A stretch of DNA of 64,000 nucleotides from Bacillus sp. FJAT-47783. GTDB taxonomy: Bacteria > Bacillota > Bacilli > Bacillales > Aeribacillaceae. The position numbers were made by a program, and so were the translations under genes. Where the stretch lies: the NCBI RefSeq assembly GCF_022808615.1, contig NZ_JAKZKS010000013.1:1-64000 (forward strand), read 5' to 3'. Below the pieces are notes generated by a model that was given only the letters and a program-made list of their open reading frames with translations, was not told where the DNA came from and ran no database searches. This document shows, piece after piece, positions 24,603 to 34,526 of the stretch; position 1 is the stretch's first letter, and each line of letters starts with the position of its first letter.

Positions 24603-24869
24603 TTATTTTTTCACCATCGCTTGATCTTGCTCTTTCAATAAATTCACATTCGCCTTCGTATCCTCCACATTTTTTACAACGGCCTCTTTGCATTGAGAGA
24701 CCAGTTGATGAATCTCATGTTCACGTTCGATCCATTTCTTCGTAAAATTCAACTTGTTATTCCCTACCGATTCTTCTGGTAAAGAAGGAAATGTCAGCTT
24801 TTCAATTGCTCTCTCTATGTCGTTTAAATGACTCATGACCGTCTCATAATCAAGCTTAATCGTCGCCAT
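24603..24869 (-). CDS. DUF5344/YwqI-like LXG partner
   Basis: An 88-residue helical protein (MATIKLDYETVMSHLNDIER...) of the YwqI type, encoded just before the LXG toxin, with a one-base overlap at the upstream gene's stop. Such proteins pair with the LXG helical domain for secretion. Confidence 0.75.
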   Translation of the reverse strand: MATIKLDYETVMSHLNDIERAIEKLTFPSLPEESVGNNKLNFTKKWIEREHEIHQLVSQCKEAVVKNVEDTKANVNLLKEQDQAMVKK

Positions 24870-25297
24870 TACAATAACCTCTTTCGTATCTCTGTAAATT
24901 TGTGCTCGATCGCTGCATAGGCCTCCTCGCCTTTATGTAATAAATCACCCGCTTCATGACTTAAGTAGCTTGCAACTCTTAAGGCCTCTCGCTGCATCTC
25001 TAACAGATTGATCTTTTGTTGGATTTGATTAGTGTATTGTTCAACTTCCTCATGAAAAGTTTGTTCAATCTCCTTTTTGGCCCCACGCCTCGCTTTGTCA
25101 AAATGATCAGCACGATTCCCCGTCCAGCTTTGACCTAAATCCGGATCTAGTATTTTTCCCCATTCATTCTCTACTGCATGTTGTTCATTTATTAAATCCT
25201 TTTTCGCTTTCTTTAGCCTTGCTATTTTTTCATCGACATCTGCTGACTGACTCGATATGGTCTGAGACAAAGAGTAAAGAATATCTGAATAGCTCAT
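24869..25297 (-). CDS. DUF5082/YwqH-like LXG partner
   Basis: A 142-residue coiled-coil protein. The central LDPDLGQSWTGNRADHFDKA has the W-x-G turn of ESX-type helical hairpins. It is the first gene of the ywqH-ywqI-toxin-immunity operon, the same order as B. subtilis ywqHIJK. The promoter should lie upstream of 25297. Confidence 0.78.
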   Translation of the reverse strand: MSYSDILYSLSQTISSQSADVDEKIARLKKAKKDLINEQHAVENEWGKILDPDLGQSWTGNRADHFDKARRGAKKEIEQTFHEEVEQYTNQIQQKINLLEMQREALRVASYLSHEAGDLLHKGEEAYAAIEHKFTEIRKRLL

Positions 25298-25524
25298 GCG
25301 GACACCTCTGTATGTAAGATTACATTCCTCTATGTTATAGTATAAATTTGGAAGTACATAAGCTAAATAGGGAAAAATTCTCTTTTAGAATAAATAATGG
25401 ATGGAAGAAAAAATGACTATTGTCGTTTACCAAGATCATTTATAGGATAAAAGATACATAACCTAAAGGTTCGAAATACTCAAAAAGAAACATTATAATG
25501 AATGTAACCAATTAAAGATAGTTT
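25298..25524. other. promoter spacer of the second toxin operon
   Basis: AT-rich, no gene visible. Confidence 0.4.
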
Positions 25525-26220
25525 CCTTTGTATAACGAATCACATAAACGAAAAACGAGTAAATCTAATTTGGAATCGTCACGATCACCATAATGGGAAA
25601 GAACCATTTTTAGAGGGATTTGAGACGTTTCTTGAAGAACATGATGACGATGATGCGACAGAAACTAAACTTGTTATCAACGTAGACGGTGCTTAGTGGA
25701 TTCGAGCGTGTCAGGATTATTTTCAAGATCAAGGTTTTTACTGTCTCGATCGTTTTCATATGGCAAAAGCCATTCGTGAATTATTCTGAAACCATCCTCG
25801 TTACCGAGAAATTAGAGTCGCCTTATGCTTACACATATTTACAAACGAAAAAGTGCATAAAAAGAGACATAAACAAACTTTCTTAGTAGAATAAAAGCGC
25901 CAACCCGTATCCTACAAAGCAGTGTTTATGTCTCATGAAAAAGTTAGCACATCATCAAGAAATCTACAATACGCTTTTATGGATTTAGGATTGAAGCTCT
26001 ATTACTCGCAACCCGTTTTGAAACATTTGGTTCACTTTGTGGGCAGCATTTTGACGAAAGGCTTTCCTACTTTCAAGCGAAAATACATATCTTTTTTAAA
26101 TATATAGACGAGATGAACAGAATAACGAAACACCAACCTGCCAAAAATTACAAAACAGCAAGTTTATTTGGCGTTTCCGTAGACTCAGTGAATGATTGTT
26201 CTTTATACAGAAATTAAAAC
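25525..26220 (+). pseudogene. decayed UPF0236 (ISLre2-type) transposase
   Basis: A single frame reads with many stops through protein-like stretches: ETKLVINVDGA, a stop, WIRACQDYFQDQGFYCLDRF, HMAKAIRELF, a stop, NHPRYREIRVALC, and later FGSLCGQHFDERLSYFQAK. Acidic residue plus CLDRFH-type motif and the distal CGQ...R..YF block match UPF0236 proteins, now known as ISLre2-family transposases. At least five in-frame stops show it is dead. The ends are approximate. Confidence 0.65.
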
Positions 26221-26353
26221 AGCCGTACAACATATAAAAGAAATATATTAAAATGAATAAAGATACAAACGTCACTGATTTAGGAAGAATAATAAAAAGG
26301 AATTAATTTTCTTTGACTATGTTAAAATCTTCAAAAAAGAAAAGAGATGAAAA

Positions 26354-26872
26354 ATGGGTATATACTACACAAACCAAACAATTGAAGCTTATCAAGAATT
26401 TAAGAAAAAAGGATTCTTCATTGGGAACGAAAAGTTTGTTTGGGAGGAATTTAAAGATCCTTATGGTTGGATGATTCAACAAATGAATAAAAGAATTAAT
26501 CACGATGGTTCTTATCCAGTGTGGTTATGGACAAAAAAGCCTGATTTAAAGGCAGAAGGTCATTTTGCAAAAGGAACAAAAGCCGTATGTTTGACCGTGG
26601 AAATTCCGGATGAAAAAGTACTTCTTTCAGATATTTTCGCTTGGCATTGTGTATTAAGCGATATGTATTGTGGACTTACAGAGGAAGAATATGACTTATT
26701 CGATCAAGGGAAAAGTAAAATCTCTAAAGAGGAAAGCTGGGAAAATATTTTTCGTTTAGACGAATTAAAAAAATCTGAAATGTGGGGAATTAATGAACCA
26801 CACATTCAAGGGGTTACTGGAAAAATTAGCTTAGCACAAATAGTGGATGTTGAATTTTTTATTGCTAAATAA
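26354..26872 (+). CDS. DUF3841 family protein
   Basis: A 172-residue soluble protein with the DUF3841 pattern: PYGWMIQQMNKRI, then YPVWLWTKKPDL, then VLLSDIFAWHCVLSDMY and EESWENIF. The function of the family is not established; members are often found in accessory regions. GAGATGAAAA precedes the ATG. It stands alone, between a dead transposase and the hmp gene, with a terminator after it. Confidence 0.8.
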   Translation: MGIYYTNQTIEAYQEFKKKGFFIGNEKFVWEEFKDPYGWMIQQMNKRINHDGSYPVWLWTKKPDLKAEGHFAKGTKAVCLTVEIPDEKVLLSDIFAWHCVLSDMYCGLTEEEYDLFDQGKSKISKEESWENIFRLDELKKSEMWGINEPHIQGVTGKISLAQIVDVEFFIAK

Positions 26873-26891
26873 ATGATATACATATTAAATA

Positions 26892-26918
26892 CAATCGGCA
26901 TGAGTCGATTGCTTTTTT
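26892..26918 (+). terminator. terminator of the DUF3841 gene
   Basis: CAATCGGCATGAGTCGATTG followed by CTTTTTT. Confidence 0.8.
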
Positions 26919-26970
26919 CATTTGTAGTTTTCGAATAAATTATTGTTAGGCGGACAAAGGACCCATTAAA

Positions 26971-27150
26971 TCAAATTAAAGCACTTTCGTTTATATATTC
27001 CGCTAAATCACTAGTTGAAACCCCTGCACCAAATATTTTACTAAATCCTCTATATAGAGCGGCTAACATTTTATGATCCAAATCATCCAATGTAGCTGAT
27101 AGCACATAATAGGTAAGAAAATCATGAAGTCCCGCTGAGCGAAACCGTTT
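26971..27150 (-). pseudogene. fragment of an unidentified coding region
   Basis: A frame bounded by stops reads RSAGLHDFLTYYVLSATLDD and then LDHKMLAALYRGFSKIFGAG, ending ESALI. It is clearly protein-like but has no usable start and no upstream continuation. I do not recognise the parent family; it is probably the C-terminus of a deleted gene. Confidence 0.4.
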
Positions 27151-27225
27151 TCATTTTTAAAAATCATAACATTTTGCCCTTCTTATTGTTAATCACATGG
27201 AAATCACAGGCGTAAAAAGCAATAA

Positions 27226-27372
27226 TTGCACCACTCTAAGGAACAATTGCACGAACTTACACCTTAATTGCACGAATTTCAAAATAATTGCACCTAAAAA
27301 TGATTTTTTGCACCTTTCCTCCTTTAATTGCATCTCAAATCCCTTATTTGCTTATAAATTTCCGCAATTGCA
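27226..27372. repeat. eight degenerate repeats phased at 20-21 bp (ATTGCAC core)
   Basis: TTGC starts at 27226, 27247, 27268, 27288, 27308, 27328, 27348 and 27368, usually as AATTGCACC or AATTGCACG. The array lies between the terminators of two convergent genes. Confidence 0.85.
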
Positions 27373-27396
27373 CCTCCGTCATCGTATTGTAAATAC

Positions 27397-27434
27397 AAAA
27401 AGAACACCTTCTTAAATAGGCAAGAAGGTGTTCT
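27397..27434 (-). terminator. terminator of hmp
   Basis: AGAACACCTTCTT pairs perfectly with AAGAAGGTGTTCT, followed on the minus strand by TTTTTG. Confidence 0.9.
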
Positions 27435-27445
27435 CCAAGTTTCCA

Positions 27446-28654
27446 TTATGATTGTGCAGTCACCGTTTCGTTTTCATCCATTTGTTCAAGTGTTAATGCA
27501 GGACCGAAAAATTCATAGTGAATACGATCAACATCTACATTGAGGTCTTGTAATGAATGAATCATGGCGTTCATGAACGGAACAGGGCCACAAATATAGT
27601 AATCAGCATCAGCCATTACAAATTGTGATAAAATTTCTTTTGTGATAAAGCCATCACGGTCAGCATAAGAAATGAATGATTTTCCGTTTTGTAATGTTTC
27701 CATTGCTTCTTTCACTTCATTTTGGAACGCATGAACCGCTTCATTTTTCGCAGAATGAATAAATGTAACAGGTCGAGTTGCATGTTCTTTTGTAATCGTA
27801 CGAAGCATGCTGATCATTGGCGTTACACCGACTCCACCACTAATTAAAACAACTGGTGTTTCCTGTGTAACATCTAGTATAAAGTCTCCAGCAGGTGGAC
27901 TTAACTCCACTTCATCTCCCACATTTACTTTATCGTGCAACCAATTCGATACTTTCCCTTTCGGATCAGAATCCGCTTCACGCTTTACAGAAATACGGTA
28001 ATAATCATGACCCGGAGCATCTGATAAACTATATTGGCGATTAAGTAAATATTCCTCTCCATCAATACTTACGCGAATCGTAATATATTGTCCTGGTAAA
28101 TAGGATGGTAATGGTTCTTGATCTTTCGGTTTTAAATAAAAGGACGTAATGACATCGCTTTCTTTCACTTTATCTGCAACGATAAACGGTTTAAAATAGC
28201 GCCAACCGCCTTCTTCATTTTCCACTTCTTGATACATTTCTTCTTCCACGTCGATAAATACGCCAGCAATGACTTGATAAGCCTCTTCCCATGCTTTTAA
28301 TACTTCATCTGTTGCTCCGTCTCCTAACACTTCCTTCATAGCAACTAATAAATTTTCACCGACTATTGGATAATGTTCTTTTTTAACACCTAAGCCTCGA
28401 TGCTTGTGAGCGATTTGCTTCACGGCAGGAAGTATTTTTTCTAACTGATCAATATGAATAGCTGCTGCATATAGTGCATTGGCTAATGAAGTTTGCTGTC
28501 TGCCTTGATGTTGATTTGCATGATTGAATATATTTAAAAGCTCTGGATGCTTTGAAAACATTCTTTTATAAAAATGACTCGTAATCTCTTGTCCTCTTTC
28601 TGCTAATATAGGTGCAGTTGACTTAATAATTTCCATTGTACGCTTTGATAACAA
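27446..28654 (-). CDS. hmp: flavohemoprotein, nitric oxide dioxygenase
   Basis: A 402-residue protein (399 in B. subtilis). Residues 1-140 are the globin domain with the distal and proximal helices around HKHRGLGVKKEHYPIVGENL; then the FAD domain with LNRQYSLSDAPG and the NAD domain with VVLISGGVGVTPMISML. It oxidises NO to nitrate using NADH and O2. The TTG at 28654 is used, 8 bases after AAGGAG, matching the family N-terminus; an upstream extension to 28735 would run through the operator. Regulated by the divergent nsrR. Confidence 0.94.
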   Translation of the reverse strand: MLSKRTMEIIKSTAPILAERGQEITSHFYKRMFSKHPELLNIFNHANQHQGRQQTSLANALYAAAIHIDQLEKILPAVKQIAHKHRGLGVKKEHYPIVGENLLVAMKEVLGDGATDEVLKAWEEAYQVIAGVFIDVEEEMYQEVENEEGGWRYFKPFIVADKVKESDVITSFYLKPKDQEPLPSYLPGQYITIRVSIDGEEYLLNRQYSLSDAPGHDYYRISVKREADSDPKGKVSNWLHDKVNVGDEVELSPPAGDFILDVTQETPVVLISGGVGVTPMISMLRTITKEHATRPVTFIHSAKNEAVHAFQNEVKEAMETLQNGKSFISYADRDGFITKEILSQFVMADADYYICGPVPFMNAMIHSLQDLNVDVDRIHYEFFGPALTLEQMDENETVTAQS

Positions 28655-28680
28655 ACTTCCCACTCCTTTTAAATTTTTAA

Positions 28681-28753
28681 AAAGATGTATTTTACTTACA
28701 TCTTTAAAGATACAATTCTTAATGATAAAAAGCAATATTTAAAATACATCTTT
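28681..28753 (-). promoter_or_regulatory. hmp promoter with two NsrR-like sites
   Basis: On the minus strand TTGCTT (28730-28735) and TATCTT (28707-28712) are 17 bases apart. A perfect inverted repeat with 9-bp arms AAAGATGTA/TACATCTTT and a 7-base loop lies at 28681-28705, and a second half-site AAAGATGTATTTTAAATA overlaps the -35 at 28736-28753. The sequence fits the AT-rich NsrR sites of Bacillus, suggesting NO-responsive repression. Confidence 0.75.
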
Positions 28754-28769
28754 AACAAAGGTGTCACAT

Positions 28770-28799
28770 TTCATTATTTGCTATTAAAAGGTGTATAAT
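28770..28799 (+). promoter_or_regulatory. probable nsrR promoter
   Basis: TTCATT (28770-28775), 18-base spacer, TATAAT (28794-28799), 34 bases before the nsrR ATG. Confidence 0.55.
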
Positions 28800-28833
28800 G
28801 TAAAGAATAGAAACAAAGTGAGGGAACAATACG

Positions 28834-29277
28834 ATGCGTCTAACAAATTACACAGATTTCTCATTACGCGTTCTCCTATACGTTGCGACGAAAAAAAATG
28901 ATGAGCTTTCGAACATAAAAGAAATTGCCGAAGTATATGGCATCTCAAAAAACCATTTAATGAAAGTGATTTATGAGCTCGGCAAAAATGGTTACATTGA
29001 GACAATTAGAGGAAGAAATGGAGGAATTCGCTTAGCACGTCCGGCTTCTGAAATTAACATCGGAGAAGTTGTCAGAAGAACAGAGGAAGATTTCCACCTC
29101 GTCGAATGTTTTGATTACGAAAAAAATCAATGTGTCATCACGTCTGTTTGTGGATTAAAGCATGTGTTAAACAAAGCATTGAAAGCCTATTTCAATGTAT
29201 TAGATCAATATACGTTAAAAGATTTAGTCGGTAACCAAAAACTTTTATATTCTATATTACATAAGGGAACTGATTAA
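28834..29277 (+). CDS. nsrR: NO-sensing Rrf2 repressor
   Basis: A 147-residue Rrf2-family regulator (YhdE of B. subtilis). It has the winged helix-turn-helix in residues 1-65 (YGISKNHLMKVIYELGKNGY), the GRNGGIRLA wing, and three cysteines in VECFDYEKNQCVITSVC that bind a [4Fe-4S] cluster. NO destroys the cluster and relieves repression of hmp. It is divergent from hmp, with operator-like repeats between them, and its location next to yhdC and yhdB is conserved with B. subtilis. Confidence 0.93.
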   Translation: MRLTNYTDFSLRVLLYVATKKNDELSNIKEIAEVYGISKNHLMKVIYELGKNGYIETIRGRNGGIRLARPASEINIGEVVRRTEEDFHLVECFDYEKNQCVITSVCGLKHVLNKALKAYFNVLDQYTLKDLVGNQKLLYSILHKGTD

Positions 29278-29298
29278 AGTCCCTTATGTTTTCTTTTT
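29261..29298 (+). terminator. terminator of nsrR
   Basis: ATAAGGG pairs with CCCTTAT across the stop codon region, followed by a T-rich run. Confidence 0.5.
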
Positions 29299-29616
29299 CA
29301 TTTCAATGGAAAGGATTTTGTCTGTTTTCTCATTAAACGTAACTTCAATATAGAGGATAAATGGTCGTTCTGTTTCGCTCTCGACTTGCACTTTAAAGAT
29401 ATCTTTTTTCTTTTCTTCGTTTATTTTTTCCCTTTTTACATATTCAAAATCCGTTAGCTTTCGCGATGGAAACTGTTTTTTCACTTCCATGAATGCTAAT
29501 CTACTCCATTTTTCATCCCCATTTTGTTGCTCTCCATATACATTAATCGTGAAAAGGCCTGTAATTAAAATACTGCATAAAGCGACAATTAAAACTAATA
29601 ACCGTTGATAGTTCAT
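29284..29616 (-). CDS. yhdC: DUF3889 exported protein (YhdC-like)
   Basis: A 110-residue secreted or membrane-tethered protein with an N-terminal hydrophobic segment (residues 5-28, ending VYGEQQ) and a small alpha-beta domain (KWSRLAFMEVKKQFPSRKL ... FILYIEVTFNEKTDKILSI) of the DUF3889 type. Function unknown. Position between nsrR/yhdE and yhdB matches B. subtilis yhdC. Confidence 0.75.
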   Translation of the reverse strand: MNYQRLLVLIVALCSILITGLFTINVYGEQQNGDEKWSRLAFMEVKKQFPSRKLTDFEYVKREKINEEKKKDIFKVQVESETERPFILYIEVTFNEKTDKILSIEMKKKT

Positions 29617-29769
29617 GTTGCCCTCCTTGACGCCAATTTGCTTTCATCTTCCCCTCTGATTTGTAAAATTATGTAACATTCAGTAATTTTTTTTGATACT
29701 GTGAGCAAGACCAACATTTACAGTGTTTTAACAAATCGTATTTCCATACACTATCGATAACTCCTATAA

Positions 29770-29870
29770 AGTGAAACTCCATTTAGTGGGGTTTGTACCG
29801 TTACGGGCAGTTATCCCTTTTTTTACAACAAGGGACTTACTTCCGTTTAGGGTGGAACGAAGGAGGCATG
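29770..29870 (+). repeat. dispersed repeat ahead of yhdB (CAGTGGGG ... GGGCAGTT type)
   Basis: AAAGTGAAACTCCATTTAGT, then TTACGGGCAGTTATCCC, then TTTAGGGTGG. The same words in the same order occur at 56930-57092 in a longer copy. It lies in the 5' region of yhdB. Confidence 0.6.
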
Positions 29871-29873
29871 AAA

Positions 29874-30119
29874 ATGAATACAGTTGATTACGATAAAGCG
29901 TTGTATTATACGCATCGATCACAATGGGATAATTTACTCATTTTAATGGTGCGAACAGAAGATGATCTGTTATCAAAACGAATTGAACATTTCTTGCATG
30001 CATACAACTTTGAGCATGACTACCGCATGATTGAACAAAAGTTATATGCATTGTTACGATATATCGACCATGCATCTCATCAAAGTATTGAGCAAGAAGC
30101 TGCGATGATGTATACGTAA
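29874..30119 (+). CDS. yhdB: YhdB-like protein
   Basis: An 81-residue soluble helical protein beginning MNTVDYDKALYYTHRSQWDN. It matches B. subtilis YhdB in sequence, length and neighbours. Function unknown. The ATG at 29874 lies 7 bases after AAGGAGG; the ATG two codons earlier is too close to that site. Confidence 0.82.
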   Translation: MNTVDYDKALYYTHRSQWDNLLILMVRTEDDLLSKRIEHFLHAYNFEHDYRMIEQKLYALLRYIDHASHQSIEQEAAMMYT

Positions 30120-30143
30120 AAAGGACCGAATAACCGGTCCTTT

Positions 30144-30145
<2 letters not shown>
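30118..30145. terminator. bidirectional terminator between yhdB and azr
   Basis: AAAAAGGACCG pairs with CCGGTCCTTTTT between convergent genes. Confidence 0.85.
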
Positions 30146-30686
<541 letters not shown>

Positions 30687-31325
30687 TTAATCTAAACCGT
30701 TTTTAACAGCAAAAAGAGCTGCCTGTGTTCGATCAGATACTTCTAATTTTGCCAATATATTTGAGACATGTGTCTTAACCGTTTTCTCTGTAATAAATAG
30801 GGAAGAAGCAATTTCTTTATTACTTTTTCCACGAGCAATTTCTTTAAGAACTTCTTTTTCACGTTTCGTTAACTCATATACTTTTGCTTTATAGCCCGCT
30901 TCATTCGATACAAATTGTGTCATAACGTGTGATGTAACTTTCGGGTGAAGAGAATTTTCCCCGTTCATGACTTGACGAATCGTTTTCACTAATTCATCTG
31001 GCTCAATGTCTTTTAATTGATATCCAGAAGCCCCTGCCTTTAAAGCTGGAATCACATGGTCTTGATCAGCAAAGCTTGTTAAAATAATGACTTTCACATT
31101 AGGGAAGCGAACCTTTATTACTTTCGTTGCTTCGACACCATCCATCTCTGGCATCATTAAATCCATTAATACGACATCCGGTTGTAATGTTTCCACAAGT
31201 TCGATTGCTTCTTTCCCATTTTTGGCTTCTCCAATAACTTCCACATCACTTTGGGTTTTTAAGAAAAACATCAGACCCCTTCGAACCATATGGTGGTCGT
31301 CAACAATGAGAACGTTTATCGTCAA
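30687..31325 (-). CDS. yhcZ: NarL/LuxR-type response regulator YhcZ
   Basis: A 212-residue regulator: receiver domain 1-120 with acidic pocket DDHH, the phospho-acceptor Asp in VVLMDLMMPEMDG (Asp55) and Lys in QLKD, then a LuxR helix-turn-helix (ELTKREKEVLKEIARGKSNK ... TVKTHVSNILAKLE). The start is a TTG 7 bases after AAGGAGGG. It directly abuts the kinase gene and is its partner. Targets cannot be read here. Confidence 0.88.
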   Translation of the reverse strand: MTINVLIVDDHHMVRRGLMFFLKTQSDVEVIGEAKNGKEAIELVETLQPDVVLMDLMMPEMDGVEATKVIKVRFPNVKVIILTSFADQDHVIPALKAGASGYQLKDIEPDELVKTIRQVMNGENSLHPKVTSHVMTQFVSNEAGYKAKVYELTKREKEVLKEIARGKSNKEIASSLFITEKTVKTHVSNILAKLEVSDRTQAALFAVKNGLD

Positions 31326-32456
31326 CTAAGATCCCTCCTTCGGTATCGGAATCGAAACGTGAATTGATGTTCCATTGCCTACTTTTGTTGTAAGGGTAAA
31401 CGTCCCATTTAATTTTTCTGCCCGCTCTTTCATACTTGTTAATCCGAGTGACGGTAAAGATGATAATCCATCGTACGTAAAGCCATGACCGTTATCAGAA
31501 ACGATCATTTCCACGCGACTTACACACCGTTGGATCGAAATGCTAACTTCTTTACTTCCAGAATGACGCTTACAATTGTTTAGCGCTTCTTGAGCAATCC
31601 GCCATAATGCTTCTTCAATATGATTCGGGAGTCTTTTCACTCCTGAAATTTCCATATGAAGTTCAAGGTCTAACATTTTTCCATATTGATCTAATGCAAC
31701 AGCGATACCATCTTCTAAGCCCTTCGGACGAAGCTGCCATATTAAGGCACGCATTTCTGCTAACGCTTCTCGAGATAGGTCTTCTACATACGAAAGCATT
31801 TGAGAGACATTTTCTTCCTTTGTCATCTCTTGTGCTGCTCGAGCCGTTAAAGTTAACGAAAATAAAAGTTGGTTTACTGAATCGTGAAGGTCTTGCGCCA
31901 ATCGATTTCGTTCTGCAATAAGTGCGAGCTTCTGTTCATTTTCTGTTAGTTTTATTCGTTTAATCGCGGTCCCAATTTGAAACGCTACCGATTCTAATAA
32001 TGCAAGTTCTTCATTCGAAAAATGCGTTTTATTGGGAGAGGCAACATTTAAAAGCCCAAATTTTTCATCTCCTGCTCGAAGCGGTACTGTTGCATGATGC
32101 GAAATGTTCCAGGTGTCTCCCCACTTATAATTTTCTGCATCTTCTATTCGTTTACAGCTTATAATATTGACTGCTCGGTCAAGACGCCCATCTTGATACC
32201 GATCTAGACACCAACAATCCCCTTCACACATCGGCTTTTTATTCTCCCAACTTAATGCCGGTGGCAAATCATGATGGGCCGCGAGCTTATATTTTCCTTT
32301 TTGATCAATTAAGAAAATCCACCCTGTTTGTAATCCGGTAACATGTAAAAGCTTTTGTAGCACATCTCCCAGCATTTTTTCTAAATCATTTGCTTTATTT
32401 AATGTTTCAGCAATCGTTTTTAACGTCGTTAGTTCATCAATATGTTTATCATCCAA
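31326..32456 (-). CDS. yhcY: GAF-domain sensor histidine kinase YhcY
   Basis: A 376-residue soluble kinase: GAF sensor (about 15-170), HisKA_3 dimerisation helix with the phospho-accepting His in AQDLHDSVNQLLFSL, and HATPase_c with NCKRHS, VSDNGHGF and GLTSMKERAE. The GAF part has a cysteine set C-x3-C-x-C-x17-C starting CEGDCWC, reminiscent of the Fe-S sensing kinase AirS of Staphylococcus. I use the TTG at 32456, six bases after AAGGGTGAG, which gives the length of B. subtilis YhcY. Confidence 0.85.
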   Translation of the reverse strand: MDDKHIDELTTLKTIAETLNKANDLEKMLGDVLQKLLHVTGLQTGWIFLIDQKGKYKLAAHHDLPPALSWENKKPMCEGDCWCLDRYQDGRLDRAVNIISCKRIEDAENYKWGDTWNISHHATVPLRAGDEKFGLLNVASPNKTHFSNEELALLESVAFQIGTAIKRIKLTENEQKLALIAERNRLAQDLHDSVNQLLFSLTLTARAAQEMTKEENVSQMLSYVEDLSREALAEMRALIWQLRPKGLEDGIAVALDQYGKMLDLELHMEISGVKRLPNHIEEALWRIAQEALNNCKRHSGSKEVSISIQRCVSRVEMIVSDNGHGFTYDGLSSLPSLGLTSMKERAEKLNGTFTLTTKVGNGTSIHVSIPIPKEGS

Positions 32457-32611
32457 TGCTATCTCACCCTTTGTTATCGACAAGGTCTTATCTTTATTTT
32501 ATCAATTATTTGCAGTCGAGACGCTTCACAATCCGTCTGATTTTTTCTCCTACTAAAGTCTGAAATTATTACATTCAAGGTGTGTTGGCCATTCTAAAAA
32601 AAAATAAAAAG

Positions 32612-32649
32612 ATAACAAAAACTGAAAGAGCCTTATGCTCTTTCAGTTT
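32612..32649 (-). terminator. terminator of pgcA
   Basis: AAACTGAAAGAGC pairs with GCTCTTTCAGTTT; one arm overlaps the last codons and stop of pgcA, and a T-rich run follows on the minus strand. Confidence 0.85.
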
Positions 32650-34381
32650 CCTTTAACATTTCATTTACTTTTTCCATGACGGCGCTTGTTAACTCTTCTA
32701 ATGCCTTTTCACTATTTTCTAGTGAATCCGCTTGAACGGCAAAATAGAATTTCACTTTCGGCTCAGTTCCGGATGGACGAATACAGAACCATGAGCCATC
32801 TTCTAAGAAATATTTCAATACATTTGATTTCGGTAATTCAATCGCTTCTGTTTTATTCGTTTCTATAAAAGTACGTTCACTTATTTGATAATCTTCTTTC
32901 ACAGTGATTTTCTTACCCGCCATTTGTTCAGGTGTTTGTTCGCGGAACTTTGTTAAAATGCCTTGAATTTGTTCCGCACCGTCTTTTCCTTTTAACGTTA
33001 ACGATTTTAACCCTTCACGATAGAAGCCGTATTTATTGAAAAGTTCAAGCAAGCCTTCATACAACGTCATTCCTTTTTTCTTGTAGTATGCACACACTTC
33101 AACAGCTAAAATCGCCGCTTGCACCGCATCTTTATCACGGGCAAAATCTCTAATTAAATAGCCGTAGCTTTCTTCATACCCAAATTGGAATTCGTATTGT
33201 CCTGTACGCTCATATTCCTTAATTTTTTCACCGATAAATTTAAAGCCTGTTAACGTATCGATCGTATCTAACCCAAATGATTTTGCAATAGCACGACCAA
33301 TTTCAGATGTAACGATTGTTTTTAATACAACGCCGTTTTGCGGTAGAGTGCCTTTTGCTTTCTTTTCAGATAAAATGTAGTGAAGCAATAATGCACCTGT
33401 TTGGTTACCTGTTAACACGACGTATTCACCTTTATCATTTTTCACTGCTACACCTAACCGGTCAGCATCTGGATCTGTTGCGATTAAAAGATCAGCATCT
33501 ATCTTTTCCCCTTCTTGAATCGCTAACTCAAATGCTGCATGCTCTTCAGGGTTTGGTGACTTGACTGTTGAGAAGTTCGGGTCCGGTAATTCCTGTTTTG
33601 AAACAACGGTTACATTTTCGTAACCAAGTGCCGCTAAGCCACGACGAACCGGTTTGTTTGCCGTTCCGTGAAGCGGTGTGAAAACAACTTTCACATCAAC
33701 TTCGTTTGCTAGCTCTGGATTTAAAGAGATAGTCGTTAATTTCTCCGTATAAACATCGTCAATTTCTTCGCCAATCACCTTAATGAGCCCCTGTTGTTTT
33801 AACAACTGTTCACTTTCTACTTGGACTTCCAGCTCGTTTTCTACTTCGTATACTTTCTCAATCACTTCATCAGCTTGTTTTGGCGGTAGCTGTCCACCGT
33901 CTTCACCGTACACTTTATAACCGTTATATTCAGGTGGGTTGTGACTCGCTGTAATAACAATCCCTGAGAAAGCATGTAAATGACGGACAGCAAACGATAA
34001 TTGTGGTGTTGGACGAAGCTCATCAAACACGTATGTTTGAATCCCGTTTGTCGCAAGTGTTTTGGCTGCCTCCATCGCAAATTCTGGTGACTTATGCCGG
34101 GAATCAAAAGCGATGACAACACCGCGTTTTTTCGCTTCTTCTCCAAAAGATTCTATGTATTTCGCTAAACCATATGATGCTTTTCGAATCGTGTATATGT
34201 TCATGCGGTTCGTACCCGGCCCGATTTCACCGCGCATTCCACCTGTACCAAATTCTAAGTTTTTGTAAAAACAATCCTCGAGTTGTTTTTCATCTTTTGT
34301 TATATCTGTTAATTGCTGTTTCAACTCTTCATCTAGATTTGTTGCTTGATTCCAACGCTCGTAATTCGTTTTCCAGTTCAT
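32633..34381 (-). CDS. pgcA: alpha-phosphoglucomutase
   Basis: A 582-residue enzyme interconverting glucose-1-P and glucose-6-P, feeding UDP-glucose for teichoic acid and glycolipid synthesis. Motifs: catalytic Ser loop [15 protein letters not shown], metal loop DPDADRLG, sugar loop GYEESYGY and phosphate loop [18 protein letters not shown] precedes the ATG. Location between glpD and yhcY is as in B. subtilis (yhxB/pgcA). Confidence 0.94.
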   Translation of the reverse strand: MNWKTNYERWNQATNLDEELKQQLTDITKDEKQLEDCFYKNLEFGTGGMRGEIGPGTNRMNIYTIRKASYGLAKYIESFGEEAKKRGVVIAFDSRHKSPEFAMEAAKTLATNGIQTYVFDELRPTPQLSFAVRHLHAFSGIVITASHNPPEYNGYKVYGEDGGQLPPKQADEVIEKVYEVENELEVQVESEQLLKQQGLIKVIGEEIDDVYTEKLTTISLNPELANEVDVKVVFTPLHGTANKPVRRGLAALGYENVTVVSKQELPDPNFSTVKSPNPEEHAAFELAIQEGEKIDADLLIATDPDADRLGVAVKNDKGEYVVLTGNQTGALLLHYILSEKKAKGTLPQNGVVLKTIVTSEIGRAIAKSFGLDTIDTLTGFKFIGEKIKEYERTGQYEFQFGYEESYGYLIRDFARDKDAVQAAILAVEVCAYYKKKGMTLYEGLLELFNKYGFYREGLKSLTLKGKDGAEQIQGILTKFREQTPEQMAGKKITVKEDYQISERTFIETNKTEAIELPKSNVLKYFLEDGSWFCIRPSGTEPKVKFYFAVQADSLENSEKALEELTSAVMEKVNEMLKETERA

Positions 34382-34526
34382 GAAATTAAAAAACCTCCTA
34401 CGTTGTTTTTGCTCATTTTTATTATACTAGAGCAAACATCTTCTTCCTCCTAAAGAAAAACGACAACCTTAAAATATTTTAGCATATCTTGTTGAAAAAA
34501 GTAGAAAACCGTTTAACAATGAATTT

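Noticed and set aside
27226-27372. ATTGCAC array considered as a CRISPR array or tandem satellite
   Set aside because: Only about 7 bases of each 20-bp unit are kept, spacers are far too short for CRISPR, and units are too divergent for a recent tandem repeat.
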